A stretch of 19,888 nt of DNA from an uncultured bacterium (GTDB taxonomy: Bacteria > Bdellovibrionota_C > UBA2361 > JANWWW01). Shown here one piece after another: positions 7,076 through 13,854 of the stretch. Positions within the stretch are counted from its first letter, which is position 1. Every line of letters starts with the position of its first letter. The stretch covers positions 1 through 19,888 of the forward strand of contig CALHSA010000021.1 in NCBI GenBank assembly GCA_938038205.1, written 5' to 3'. A model generated the notes under the pieces. It was not told where the DNA came from, did no database searches, and saw only the letters and a list, made by a program, of their open reading frames with translations. The translations under genes and the position numbers were made by a program.

Positions 7076-7591
7076 TTAAAAATAGAATCTTCTTAAATCA
7101 TCGACCCCCTTAAATTTAGTTGAGTGTAAAACCTCTATTTGATTTATTTTGGAGATAGGGTTATCGTAAGTGGAGTTAATTCCAAGCTCCAAAAGTATAC
7201 TTTCTAGTAGTGAACTAAAACTCGCTTCTGACAAAGAAAGTACAAAGTTTTTTAAATTTTGAAAAATGTAACTACTTGCGTATCTGTTTTCAAAAGTTGT
7301 GTTTAGAATCTCTGAGATTAAATTTAAAAAAACAAAATTTTTTTGATCAGCTCGAGCACCGAAGTTTGTTTTTACAAAGAACAAGCCAGTGATGATGAAC
7401 TGGTCAATGTTCACTTGGGATAAGTCTAGAATCGCATAGTCCCCAACCTCTAATCTTCTAAAACTCTCCTGAGACAGGCTTAAAACACATTCAACCTTCC
7501 CAAGTAGTTTTGTAAAAGCAATGATATAATCTCTCTTTACACCTTTTCTTCTATCAATTACGACAGCTTCAGTAACGAAAATATTCCTCAA
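7076..7591 (-). CDS. recO: RecO-like DNA repair protein, short and divergent
   Basis: The N-terminal VTEAVVIDRRKG...RDYIIAFTKLLGKVECVLSLS matches the layout of the RecO OB-fold start ('TEAIVLRRRDYGEADRIVTLFT...G'), and a helical region follows (FVFLNLISEILNTTF, FQNLKNFVLSLSEASF) like the RecO C-terminal domain. RecO loads RecA at gapped DNA with RecF and RecR. I place the start at TTG 7591 (171 residues), because RecO proteins begin a few residues before this beta strand; the frame stays open to a TTG at 7657, which would overlap the start of the divergent HNH gene and give an odd hydrophobic extension. At about 170 residues it is well below the usual 230-250, and no zinc-finger cysteines are seen. 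Assignment rests on pattern alone. Confidence 0.5.
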   Translation of the reverse strand: MRNIFVTEAVVIDRRKGVKRDYIIAFTKLLGKVECVLSLSQESFRRLEVGDYAILDLSQVNIDQFIITGLFFVKTNFGARADQKNFVFLNLISEILNTTFENRYASSYIFQNLKNFVLSLSEASFSSLLESILLELGINSTYDNPISKINQIEVLHSTKFKGVDDLRRFYF

Positions 7592-7599
7592 ATAGCCGT

Positions 7600-7605
7600 A
7601 TTTTA
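7600..7605 (-). promoter_or_regulatory. Predicted -10 element of the RecO-like gene
   Basis: TAAAAT on the minus strand ends 8 bases before the TTG at 7591. It supports the shorter start. It sits inside the divergent promoter region shared with the HNH gene. No good -35 found. Confidence 0.35.
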
Positions 7606-7630
7606 AAACTTTTAAACATGAATCTATAAT
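7602..7630 (+). promoter_or_regulatory. Predicted promoter of the HNH-nucleotidyltransferase-HD operon
   Basis: A perfect -10 TATAAT (7625-7630) is preceded at 17 bases by TTTAAA (7602-7607), a weak -35. It lies 13 bases before the ATG at 7644, allowing a leader of about six bases, the longest predicted on the plus strand here. It overlaps the divergent RecO-like promoter. Confidence 0.5.
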
Positions 7631-7643
7631 AAAAATAATCTTT

Positions 7644-8150
7644 ATGAGGTTGGCCAAGCCCGTTTTGCTTTTAAATGCTAGTTATGAGCCATTAAAGGTT
7701 ATTCATTGGAAGAGGGCTCTTAACCTGTATTTTTGTAACAAAGCTGAAATTTTAGAGCACTATGATACTATCATTCGAAGTGTTAGCTTGAGTATCTACA
7801 TGCCCTCGGTTATGAGATTATTAAATATGACACGCTATTTTAGGAGACATATTCCACTAACCCGTCAGAATTTGCTTTTACGGGATGGATTTAAGTGTCA
7901 GTACTGTTTAAAAAATTTGCATCCAGCTATTGCTACAATTGACCATGTTATACCCAGGTCCAAAGGTGGTGACTCGACATGGGAGAACCTCGTTACAGCT
8001 TGCCCTGAGTGTAATAAAAAGAAAGGGGATAAAACCCCAGCTGAAGCTGGAATGATCCTTGTTGCCCCCCCCAAAAAGCCAGTTTGGTTACCCATAATTA
8101 AAGCCAAAGATGACCTTCCAGAAAGTTGGAAAGAATACATTTTCCATTAA
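7644..8150 (+). CDS. HNH endonuclease family protein
   Basis: A 168-residue protein. Residues 6-60 carry a conserved N-terminal region (PVLLLNASYEPLKVIHWKRA, then IIRSVSLSIYMPSVMRLL) found in a widespread bacterial HNH family. The nuclease core follows: RDGFKCQYC (Cys85, Cys88), TIDHVIPRSKGG (Asp100-His101), WENLVTACPECN (Asn115, Cys120, Cys123). The four cysteines should bind structural zinc and His101/Asn115 the catalytic metal. The core is complete, so DNA cleavage is likely; the biological role of this family is unknown. ATG at 7644 has no Shine-Dalgarno. The nucleotidyltransferase gene begins at the very next base after its stop codon. It is a standalone chromosomal protein, not obviously part of a restriction system. 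Confidence 0.85.
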   Translation: MRLAKPVLLLNASYEPLKVIHWKRALNLYFCNKAEILEHYDTIIRSVSLSIYMPSVMRLLNMTRYFRRHIPLTRQNLLLRDGFKCQYCLKNLHPAIATIDHVIPRSKGGDSTWENLVTACPECNKKKGDKTPAEAGMILVAPPKKPVWLPIIKAKDDLPESWKEYIFH

Positions 8151-9440
8151 ATGGAAAATTTTCTCGAAAAGCCTTTTTTAAAATCACTTTCCAGAAACAA
8201 GGATGTTTATATAGTTGGAGGAGCTGTGCGAGATGCTTTGCTGGGTAAAAACGATATAAAGGAAATAGATCTAGTTGTAGATAACTTTGAAAGTATTAAA
8301 GAAATAGTTAGTGGTAAACATTTTATTGAGTTATCAGAGAAATTTGGAACCTTAAGAGTTTTTACTGATGGTATTGCGTATGATATTACTCCGATGTCAG
8401 GAAAAATAGAGGATGACCTTATCAGACGAGATTTTACTATTAACTCAATCGCTTACCATCTTAGTTCTAAGTCATTTGTAGACCCGTTAGGTGGAGTTGA
8501 TGATTTAAAAAAAAAGGAACTCAAGCTGAGCTCGAGATTATCGTTCTGTGACGATCCAATACGAATCCTGCGTGCTGCAAGGTTTGGTCCTGGGCTTGGT
8601 TTTGAAGTTAATGAAGTTGTATACCTTGAACTTGAGAAAAATTTGCCCAAATTAAATAATTCGCCATTAGAAAGGATTGGGCAAGAATTTTTAAAACTTT
8701 GCGTTTGTGATAACCCTAGTAAGGCTATTACATGGTTGCATGATTATGGGATTCTAAGTTTATTAATTCCTGAGTGGAGAAATACCGTTGGCTTTTTGCA
8801 GAATGAATTTCATACTGAGGATGTTGCAAACCACACTTTGACTGTAATTCGAAGAATGGAAGATTTACTGAGAAATGATAATACTTTAAGTGAGAGTTAT
8901 AAACAAATCCTAATTTTATCTGCGCTTTTTCATGACATTATGAAACCTGCGAGTTTCTCTTTAGATAAAACTGGTAGGAGGCGATTTTATAATCATGAGT
9001 ATTTAGGAGCAATTGTTGCAGAGAGGGTTTTAAAGTCTTGGGCTATTCCATCGCAAGTAGTCTCTGGAGTAAAGCTTCTAGTTCGGCTACATATGAGGCC
9101 AATAACTTGTGGCTCTTCTGGAGCTAGGAGAATCCTGAGGGAGACGGGCGATTTGTTTAAACTGTGGAGGCTACTAAAAATAGCTGATAAACCACCCATC
9201 CAGCCTGATGATGAATTTTTTGCTGAACTTAATTCATTTGATGAGTTAGTAAAAGGTTTAACTCCTACCCAAATGAAAAAGTTTTCCTTTAATGGTAAAA
9301 CCTTGATTTCGCTTGGGATTATGGAGGGTCCGCGTCTAGGATCAATTCTTAAATCGTTGAAAATGAAGGCCTTGGAGAAACCAGAATATGATTCTGAGAG
9401 TTTTGTTCGAGATATAGTTTCCAGGTTTAGAAAAGGTTAA
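8151..9440 (+). CDS. tRNA nucleotidyltransferase / poly(A) polymerase with HD domain
   Basis: A 429-residue class II nucleotidyltransferase. The head has VYIVGGAVRDALLG (residues 19-32), the metal-binding segment KEIDLVVD (37-44), RRDFTINSIAYH, and DPLGGVDDL. The neck has DDPIRILRAARFGPGLGF, the arginine-rich nucleotide-template region. An HD-type domain follows (EDVANHTL, LSALFHDIMKP). The family adds CCA to tRNA 3' ends or poly(A) tails to RNA; an attached HD domain is common to bacterial members and can give phosphohydrolase activity. CCA- versus A-adding specificity cannot be told safely by eye. The first carboxylate of the usual DxD is Glu38 here, Asp40 being kept. It abuts the HNH gene with no gap and is followed after 9 bases by another HD gene. 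Confidence 0.9.
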   Translation: MENFLEKPFLKSLSRNKDVYIVGGAVRDALLGKNDIKEIDLVVDNFESIKEIVSGKHFIELSEKFGTLRVFTDGIAYDITPMSGKIEDDLIRRDFTINSIAYHLSSKSFVDPLGGVDDLKKKELKLSSRLSFCDDPIRILRAARFGPGLGFEVNEVVYLELEKNLPKLNNSPLERIGQEFLKLCVCDNPSKAITWLHDYGILSLLIPEWRNTVGFLQNEFHTEDVANHTLTVIRRMEDLLRNDNTLSESYKQILILSALFHDIMKPASFSLDKTGRRRFYNHEYLGAIVAERVLKSWAIPSQVVSGVKLLVRLHMRPITCGSSGARRILRETGDLFKLWRLLKIADKPPIQPDDEFFAELNSFDELVKGLTPTQMKKFSFNGKTLISLGIMEGPRLGSILKSLKMKALEKPEYDSESFVRDIVSRFRKG

Positions 9441-9449
9441 ATTTTAGAC

Positions 9450-10001
9450 ATGTGGTTACCTAGAGCTAAAACTCTTTTGCATGAGTACGTAACTGATGAA
9501 AAACTTCTACGGCACTCATATGATGTTGGAAAATGCATGATTTTTTATGCTCGTAAATTCAATCAGGATGAAGACCTATGGGGTGCTACTGGTTTAATTC
9601 ATGATTTTGATTATCAAATAACTCAGTCTTGTGATCCGCTAGATGGTCACCCCTACAAGGGTGTACGAATTTTGAGTCAATTAAATTTCCCAGCTGAATT
9701 AGTAGATGCCGTTTTAGGTCACGCAGAGTACACTGGGAAAAGTAGAGACACTTTACTTGCAAAATGCTTGTTTGCGTGTGATGAGATGTCTGGATTTATA
9801 TTTAGTTGTTCAAGAGTACATCCCTCAAAACAGATTGATCAGCTTACAGTTGAGTTTGTTTTAAAACGAATGAAAGAAAACTCATTCAGTAAAGCTGTTG
9901 ATAGAAATCTTTTAAGAAAGTCATCTGAAGAGCTTGGTTTGGATTTTGAAACTCACATATCTAACTGTATTACTGCTCTTTCATCTATTACGATACCTTA
10001 A
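9450..10001 (+). CDS. HD-superfamily hydrolase
   Basis: A 183-residue single-domain HD protein. Motifs are RHSYDVG (His22), GLIHDFDYQ (His51-Asp52), DGHPYKGVRIL, a later VLGHAEYTG and LFACDEMSGF with its Asp, in the order of the small predicted HD hydrolases (COG2316-like). Substrate unknown; phosphomonoester or nucleotide hydrolysis is typical of the superfamily. ATG at 9450 lies 9 bases after the nucleotidyltransferase stop; a weak AAAAGG sits too far upstream to act as a standard ribosome site. It is the last gene of the HNH-nucleotidyltransferase-HD unit and overlaps the CcmH-like gene by 21 bases tail to tail. Confidence 0.85.
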   Translation: MWLPRAKTLLHEYVTDEKLLRHSYDVGKCMIFYARKFNQDEDLWGATGLIHDFDYQITQSCDPLDGHPYKGVRILSQLNFPAELVDAVLGHAEYTGKSRDTLLAKCLFACDEMSGFIFSCSRVHPSKQIDQLTVEFVLKRMKENSFSKAVDRNLLRKSSEELGLDFETHISNCITALSSITIP

Positions 10002-10298
10002 GGTTTTTTTAAAAATGAGAAGTGCTATAATAAAAAAAACCCCAAGCGGTACTAAAGACACCAAAACGTGTACCCCCTGAGGCTCACTTAACATCTCTTG
10101 ATTATATTTTTGGTTAATCTCCTTAATGATTTCTGATTTAGGTATGCGCTTTAAAAAAAGTTGGCGAATCTCTTCCCTAAGCTGTTCAGCTTGCTCTGTT
10201 GGACAATCTGCTAGGCTCCTTCCAGGACAAAAAGGACTCCAAACAGACCTATAAAAAACCTGTAAATCACGCTCAAGCTTTAAATTGATTTCATTCAT
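9981..10298 (-). CDS. CcmH-like cytochrome c biogenesis protein
   Basis: A 105-residue protein from ATG 10298 (an upstream TTG at 10304 would add two residues). It has SPFCPGRSLADCPTEQAEQLREEIRQLFL near residues 20-50, aligning with the CcmH/NrfF segment 'LRCPVCQGQSIADS...LR..IR.L', then SEIIKEINQKYNQEML, and one C-terminal membrane helix (VLVSLVPLGVFFIIALLIF) with a basic end. CcmH helps reduce apocytochrome c for haem attachment, using a CxxC pair. Here the pair is Cys-x7-Cys, as I recall in some deltaproteobacterial CcmH-like proteins. No signal peptide or other ccm gene is in view, so thiol chemistry and cellular role remain uncertain. A weak AAAGG lies seven bases before ATG. Confidence 0.68.
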   Translation of the reverse strand: MNEINLKLERDLQVFYRSVWSPFCPGRSLADCPTEQAEQLREEIRQLFLKRIPKSEIIKEINQKYNQEMLSEPQGVHVLVSLVPLGVFFIIALLIFKKTLRYRNR

Positions 10299-10320
10299 AA
10301 TCAAGCCTTTAAAATTTTTT

Positions 10321-10349
10321 ATTGTAACCGACTAAAATTTCTGAGTGAA
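10321..10349 (-). promoter_or_regulatory. Predicted promoter of the CcmH-like gene
   Basis: On the minus strand TTCACT (10349-10344), a 17-base spacer and TACAAT (10326-10321) are in consensus arrangement, 22 bases before the ATG. The leader would be about 15 bases and would carry the AAAGG ribosome site. The -35 overlaps the GTG start codon of the divergent kinase gene, so the two genes may interfere with each other's expression. Confidence 0.5.
10333..10338 (+). promoter_or_regulatory. Predicted -10 element of the Ser/Thr kinase gene
   Basis: TAAAAT, preceded by C, ends 6 bases before the GTG at 10345, inside the divergent CcmH-like promoter spacer. No convincing -35. Same layout as at 5296-5301; predicts a leaderless mRNA. 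Confidence 0.42.
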
Positions 10350-12039
10350 TTCATCCAACTTGTTTGCTGATCGATACAAGTTCATTCAGAACCTTGGAAA
10401 AGGTGGAATGGGAGAGGTTTATCTCGTAGAGGATGTATTATTGTCCGAGTATGTGGCTCTAAAACTTATTAAAAAAGAGGCAACTTTGAACGCAAATTAC
10501 GTAGAGAAATTTATAAATGAAGTTAAACTCACAAGAAAAATATCCAATCCTTATGTTGTCAGAACCTTCGATCTTGGATGGTTTAATGGCGAGCTATATT
10601 ACACGATGGAATACGTTAGAGGGAATACCCTTAAAAGTTACCTATCGCAGACAAGGTCAATACCTTTCAATTTGGTGCTGAAATTTTTAATCCAGATCGC
10701 TGAGGGATTGTCCGCTATCCATAACGCGGGTATTGTTCACAGGGATCTTAAACCATCTAATATAATTCTGAATGAAAATCTTGATTGCAAAATAGCTGAT
10801 TTTGGAATTGCAAACCTTCTAACTGGTGATAAAAACATTGTTGATGGAAAAATTTATGGAAGTTTAGGTTATACAGCGCCTGAGATACTTAAAGGCGAAG
10901 CTCCTCATTTTCTCTCAGATATTTACTCTCTAGGAGTTATAGCGTATGAGTTATGCACTGGGGTTTGTCCATTTGACTCTGGTGATACTTCAATGGCTAT
11001 TACTCAGCATTTAAGTTATACTCCCCCCAGTTTAAAAAGCCTAAATGACAGTATACCACAAGAGTTCTCAGATCTGGTGCAAGCGATGTTAAGTAAAACG
11101 CCAGAGAATAGACCTAATACTGTTGATTCTATTCTTAGATCCTTGTTTGCTGTAAAAGATAAGCTTAAAAGTCAGAATTTTATTCTGCCCAATCTTGCAA
11201 AGCCAGGAGCAAGGAAAGGCAGTGTAAGGAGTAAGAGTGTAAGGGGTATATTTAGAGCAAAAAATCGTGTTGTTGAGAGTAAAAAAAATAAGCATGAGGA
11301 GAATTCTTCTAAAAACAAATCTGAGACCGGTTGGTTTTGGTTTTTGTTTTTTTACTCGCTGATAGCAGCTTTAATAGTTTTTACCTCACAAAGATATGAC
11401 TTTTTTAAGTTTCTTAATCATTCTTTTGCTTATCTGGCCGTTTTAATTATCCCATCTGTCATAATAAGAACATTGATTTTTGGATCAAAATCTTTCGTTA
11501 AAGAATTAATTAATACTTTAGCCATTTTTTACTTTTTAATTTTTCTTGCATTTTTATCTATTTATTATAATAAACAATTGAATACAGGCTTTTTAGTATC
11601 ACTTGACTACTTCTTAAAGGTTAAAGTAGCAGAGCTTGTACTTTTTGATCTGCAAGCTCGTCAATTCATTTTTGACCAGGCTTTCGGAATTATAACGTAT
11701 GTTGGAACCAGTAAGTTTTCCGTCGTTAATCTGGCGTGTATATACCTGTATTTATTGACTCTTTTTCGAGGAATGAAATTTATACCACTTCTCCTTACTA
11801 CCGTTAGCTTTTTAGCTTTATCTATAGCTTTGTGGTCCATTAAATATTTATTTGCTTCCTACGATAAACCATTATCTTTTGTCCCATGGTTAACTAATTT
11901 TTCGTTACTTAATGGAATTATTATTTGGCTAGGAATTTGTACTTTTACCTACAAGTTTAAGAGGGATTACTTTCTCTGCCACTTTGATCCCTATGATCGC
12001 TATAGTGTTTTTAACTTTACAAAATCCACCAAAGCTTGA
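10345..12039 (+). CDS. Hanks-type Ser/Thr protein kinase with polytopic membrane C-terminus
   Basis: A 564-residue kinase. Residues 11-275 form a full catalytic domain: glycine loop [12 protein letters not shown] (17-28), VALK with Lys40, Glu59 of helix C, HRDLKPSN with catalytic Asp134, DFG with Asp152, [11 protein letters not shown] of the activation segment, and [12 protein letters not shown]. All invariant residues are present, so it should be active. A basic linker (about 275-327) leads to about six hydrophobic helices over residues 328-540 instead of a single helix with PASTA or other sensor repeats. The kinase faces the cytoplasm and the membrane block may sense or anchor. GTG start at 10345 without Shine-Dalgarno. 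The final 111 bases overlap ygfZ on the other strand. Substrates unknown. Confidence 0.92.
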   Translation: MNSSNLFADRYKFIQNLGKGGMGEVYLVEDVLLSEYVALKLIKKEATLNANYVEKFINEVKLTRKISNPYVVRTFDLGWFNGELYYTMEYVRGNTLKSYLSQTRSIPFNLVLKFLIQIAEGLSAIHNAGIVHRDLKPSNIILNENLDCKIADFGIANLLTGDKNIVDGKIYGSLGYTAPEILKGEAPHFLSDIYSLGVIAYELCTGVCPFDSGDTSMAITQHLSYTPPSLKSLNDSIPQEFSDLVQAMLSKTPENRPNTVDSILRSLFAVKDKLKSQNFILPNLAKPGARKGSVRSKSVRGIFRAKNRVVESKKNKHEENSSKNKSETGWFWFLFFYSLIAALIVFTSQRYDFFKFLNHSFAYLAVLIIPSVIIRTLIFGSKSFVKELINTLAIFYFLIFLAFLSIYYNKQLNTGFLVSLDYFLKVKVAELVLFDLQARQFIFDQAFGIITYVGTSKFSVVNLACIYLYLLTLFRGMKFIPLLLTTVSFLALSIALWSIKYLFASYDKPLSFVPWLTNFSLLNGIIIWLGICTFTYKFKRDYFLCHFDPYDRYSVFNFTKSTKA

Positions 12040-12726
12040 GTAAAATGATATTATCTTCCCAATCTTAGAACCAGAGCTTATATCAAAAATCTCTGTACCT
12101 TTGCTAATGGTAACTTGCTCATTAATAAAATAAGGTAGGATTAAGTACGGGGGTTTTCCGACTGCCAGAGCTTTTTCAACTGCTTCGTGACCTACGTAAC
12201 ACTTACCAATCTTTGGTAACAAATCACTAGAGGTAAGACAAAATAATCTCTCTCCTTTTTCAATATCTTTGAAAAATAGAGGTTGATTTCCAGCAATTCT
12301 ACTTTCGGTAAAAGCATTATCATCAATATTTGAGTATTTAATCTCAATACATTCATGAGCTGATAGTAAATAATCAAAGCCAACAACCTCTGTTCTTTTT
12401 GCCATGCAAAGAGGCTTCGGAGAAAGTTCATTAACTGAATGAAAAATTCGCTCATTCAAAATCTCAAAATTTATTTTTTCAGAAACTTTATACTTAAAGA
12501 GTGATTGGATTTGACTCTCAATCGATTCATCGGTTTCAAGTGATATCAGAAAATAATCATCTCTTTTTAAAACCCTAAAAAATCCCTCTATCCTCCCAGT
12601 ATGATCAAGGGCGAAGTTTGGCATAAAAAAATCTCGTGAATTAATTTCTCCAGAAAGTCTCGAATTAAGGTATCTATCTGCGTCTTTTCCCCAGACTTTA
12701 ATTACGGCAAAATCCAACTTAATCAC
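11929..12726 (-). CDS. ygfZ: YgfZ/GcvT-like folate-binding protein
   Basis: A 265-residue protein of the YgfZ family, tetrahydrofolate-dependent proteins that help build or repair iron-sulfur clusters. Visible signs: [18 protein letters not shown] at residues 11-28 (family 'GxDAxxFLQGQLTxDV'), [10 protein letters not shown] (family 'GRI'), and [14 protein letters not shown] at 174-187, matching the YgfZ signature K-G-C-Y-x-G-Q-E, with Cys176 kept and Gln replaced by His180. It starts at GTG 12726, overlapping the lepB stop by GTGA, so it is translated after lepB. Its last 111 bases lie inside the kinase gene on the opposite strand. The signature cysteine favours YgfZ over aminomethyltransferase GcvT. 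Confidence 0.82.
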   Translation of the reverse strand: MIKLDFAVIKVWGKDADRYLNSRLSGEINSRDFFMPNFALDHTGRIEGFFRVLKRDDYFLISLETDESIESQIQSLFKYKVSEKINFEILNERIFHSVNELSPKPLCMAKRTEVVGFDYLLSAHECIEIKYSNIDDNAFTESRIAGNQPLFFKDIEKGERLFCLTSSDLLPKIGKCYVGHEAVEKALAVGKPPYLILPYFINEQVTISKGTEIFDISSGSKIGKIISFYSSFGGFCKVKNTIAIIGIKVAEKVIPLKLVGKSTNS

Positions 12727-13313
12727 TTAACTAGCAATAATCTTCTTTGAAAGTCTGATAGAGAAAAAACAACCAGAATAACCTTTCCACGTATCCTAGA
12801 GATATCTAAGAAAACATAGGACCAAACTCTCGAATCTGTTGAGTCATCCCTGTTGTCTCCTAATAGAAATACTTTCCCTTCAGGCACCTCTTGTGGGGGG
12901 AAGTCCAAAATCCCTCCTTTATAGTATCGAGCATAAGGTTCATCTAGCTCTTTGCCATTAATCAATACCTTCGTTCCTCTTACTTCAACTACCTCTCCAG
13001 GCAATGCTATGACCCTCTTTACAAAATTTTTAAAATTATCAGTAAGGGCTGTTCCATGACCGGAGTACGGATCTGGAGGTCTTGTAAAAATCACAATATC
13101 TCCCCTCTTTATGGGTCTATATTGAAAAAGCATGTGGTTTGTAAAAGGAATGCGGAAACCGTAACTCAGTTTACTCCCAATAACAACATCACCTTCTTGA
13201 AGAGTTGGTATCATTGATCCAGAAGGTATAGTGTAGGGTTCAAAAACTAGAGCTCTAGCAAGTATGATTGCTAGTAGAATAAGTAGGAAATCTTTTACAT
13301 CCTCCTTACTCAT
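12723..13313 (-). CDS. lepB: Signal peptidase I
   Basis: A 196-residue type I signal peptidase, which cuts signal peptides from exported proteins at the outer face of the inner membrane. One N-terminal membrane helix (residues 9-24) is followed by box B PSGSMIPTL with the nucleophile Ser33, box D FVKRVIALPGE with the general base Lys99, and box E GDNRDDSTDSR. I chose ATG 13313 (MSKEDVKDFLL) rather than the TTG at 13328, because charged residues then directly precede the helix and the start overlaps the upstream stop in an ATGAGTAA arrangement. Only one anchor helix is visible, unlike E. coli LepB with two. It is the middle gene of a three-gene operon between the phosphopantetheinyl transferase and ygfZ. 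Confidence 0.93.
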   Translation of the reverse strand: MSKEDVKDFLLILLAIILARALVFEPYTIPSGSMIPTLQEGDVVIGSKLSYGFRIPFTNHMLFQYRPIKRGDIVIFTRPPDPYSGHGTALTDNFKNFVKRVIALPGEVVEVRGTKVLINGKELDEPYARYYKGGILDFPPQEVPEGKVFLLGDNRDDSTDSRVWSYVFLDISRIRGKVILVVFSLSDFQRRLLLVK

Positions 13314-13815
13314 GAAAAACAATTCCAATAATCATATCCTCAAAAAAAAGGTTCATAAAGTTTGTTGGAATTCCTAGTGCTGAGGGTGCAGGTGAAAACG
13401 TAATATCTTTGAAATACAACTTAGTTTTTACAACTGGGCTTAAACACTTAATAGCAGCTTCTCTTAAAGTGAATTCTACTACAGGTTCCAAACCAGTTCG
13501 ACTATTATACCTAATCTGAGCTTTGTAACATTTTTTAACACTATCAATAAATTCAAGATCAATTCCGATAGCTTTAACATCCTTTGAGGCTACAACACCT
13601 AAAGTAAAATTATTTGAAGATCTTTTATGTGATAAAGATACAGCGGCGGTGTTGCTATTTGGATAAGGGAATCTAACAAAATTTGTATTTTTTCCTACAT
13701 AATTTCGCAAAAAATTTTCAATAATTGAGTTATCGTTTAGATCATTTTTAGTTAAATTCTTAAATATAGCTAAGGAAAATTTTTTCTTAAGTACAGAAAA
13801 ATTTACCACATCCAT
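13306..13815 (-). CDS. 4'-phosphopantetheinyl transferase
   Basis: A 169-residue protein with the core motifs of phosphopantetheinyl transferases: AVSLSHK with His63, AIGIDLEFID with Asp86 and Glu88 (magnesium binding), and FTLREAAIKCL with Glu119 and Lys123. It moves the phosphopantetheine arm from CoA to the serine of carrier proteins. At this length and with these spacings it is intermediate between the short AcpS type and the two-lobed Sfp type; the N-terminal half shows a shrunken, divergent first lobe. The only carrier protein in view is AcpP at 539-793. ATG at 13815 lies 39 bases from the divergent gene at 13855. Its stop overlaps the lepB start by 8 bases. A TTGACC lies upstream on the minus strand but lacks a matching -10. 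Confidence 0.8.
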   Translation of the reverse strand: MDVVNFSVLKKKFSLAIFKNLTKNDLNDNSIIENFLRNYVGKNTNFVRFPYPNSNTAAVSLSHKRSSNNFTLGVVASKDVKAIGIDLEFIDSVKKCYKAQIRYNSRTGLEPVVEFTLREAAIKCLSPVVKTKLYFKDITFSPAPSALGIPTNFMNLFFEDMIIGIVFHE

Positions 13816-13842
13816 GATGAAACTTTTGCCTCACTGGGTCAA

Positions 13843-13848
13843 TCTAAA
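13843..13848 (+). promoter_or_regulatory. Possible -10 element for the 13855 operon
   Basis: TCTAAA ends 6 bases before the ATG at 13855. The hexamer is a fair match only and no -35 is seen. It is listed because the spacing equals that at several other starts in the window. No sigma-54 GG-N10-GC element is visible in the 39-base gap. Confidence 0.28.
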
Positions 13849-13854
13849 TGGTAT

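Noticed and set aside
7644-8150. HNH protein as part of a restriction, intron or phage-defence system
   Set aside because: No methyltransferase, reverse transcriptase or defence partner nearby; its neighbours are housekeeping genes and the N-terminal region marks a common chromosomal family.
9996-10014. ACCTTAAGGT followed by a T-run after the HD hydrolase gene, as a terminator
   Set aside because: Only three base pairs remain once a loop is allowed, and it lies in the CcmH-like coding region.
12192-12455. 87-residue minus-strand frame within ygfZ
   Set aside because: Same strand, different frame of the well-supported ygfZ; its Leu-rich product has no family features.
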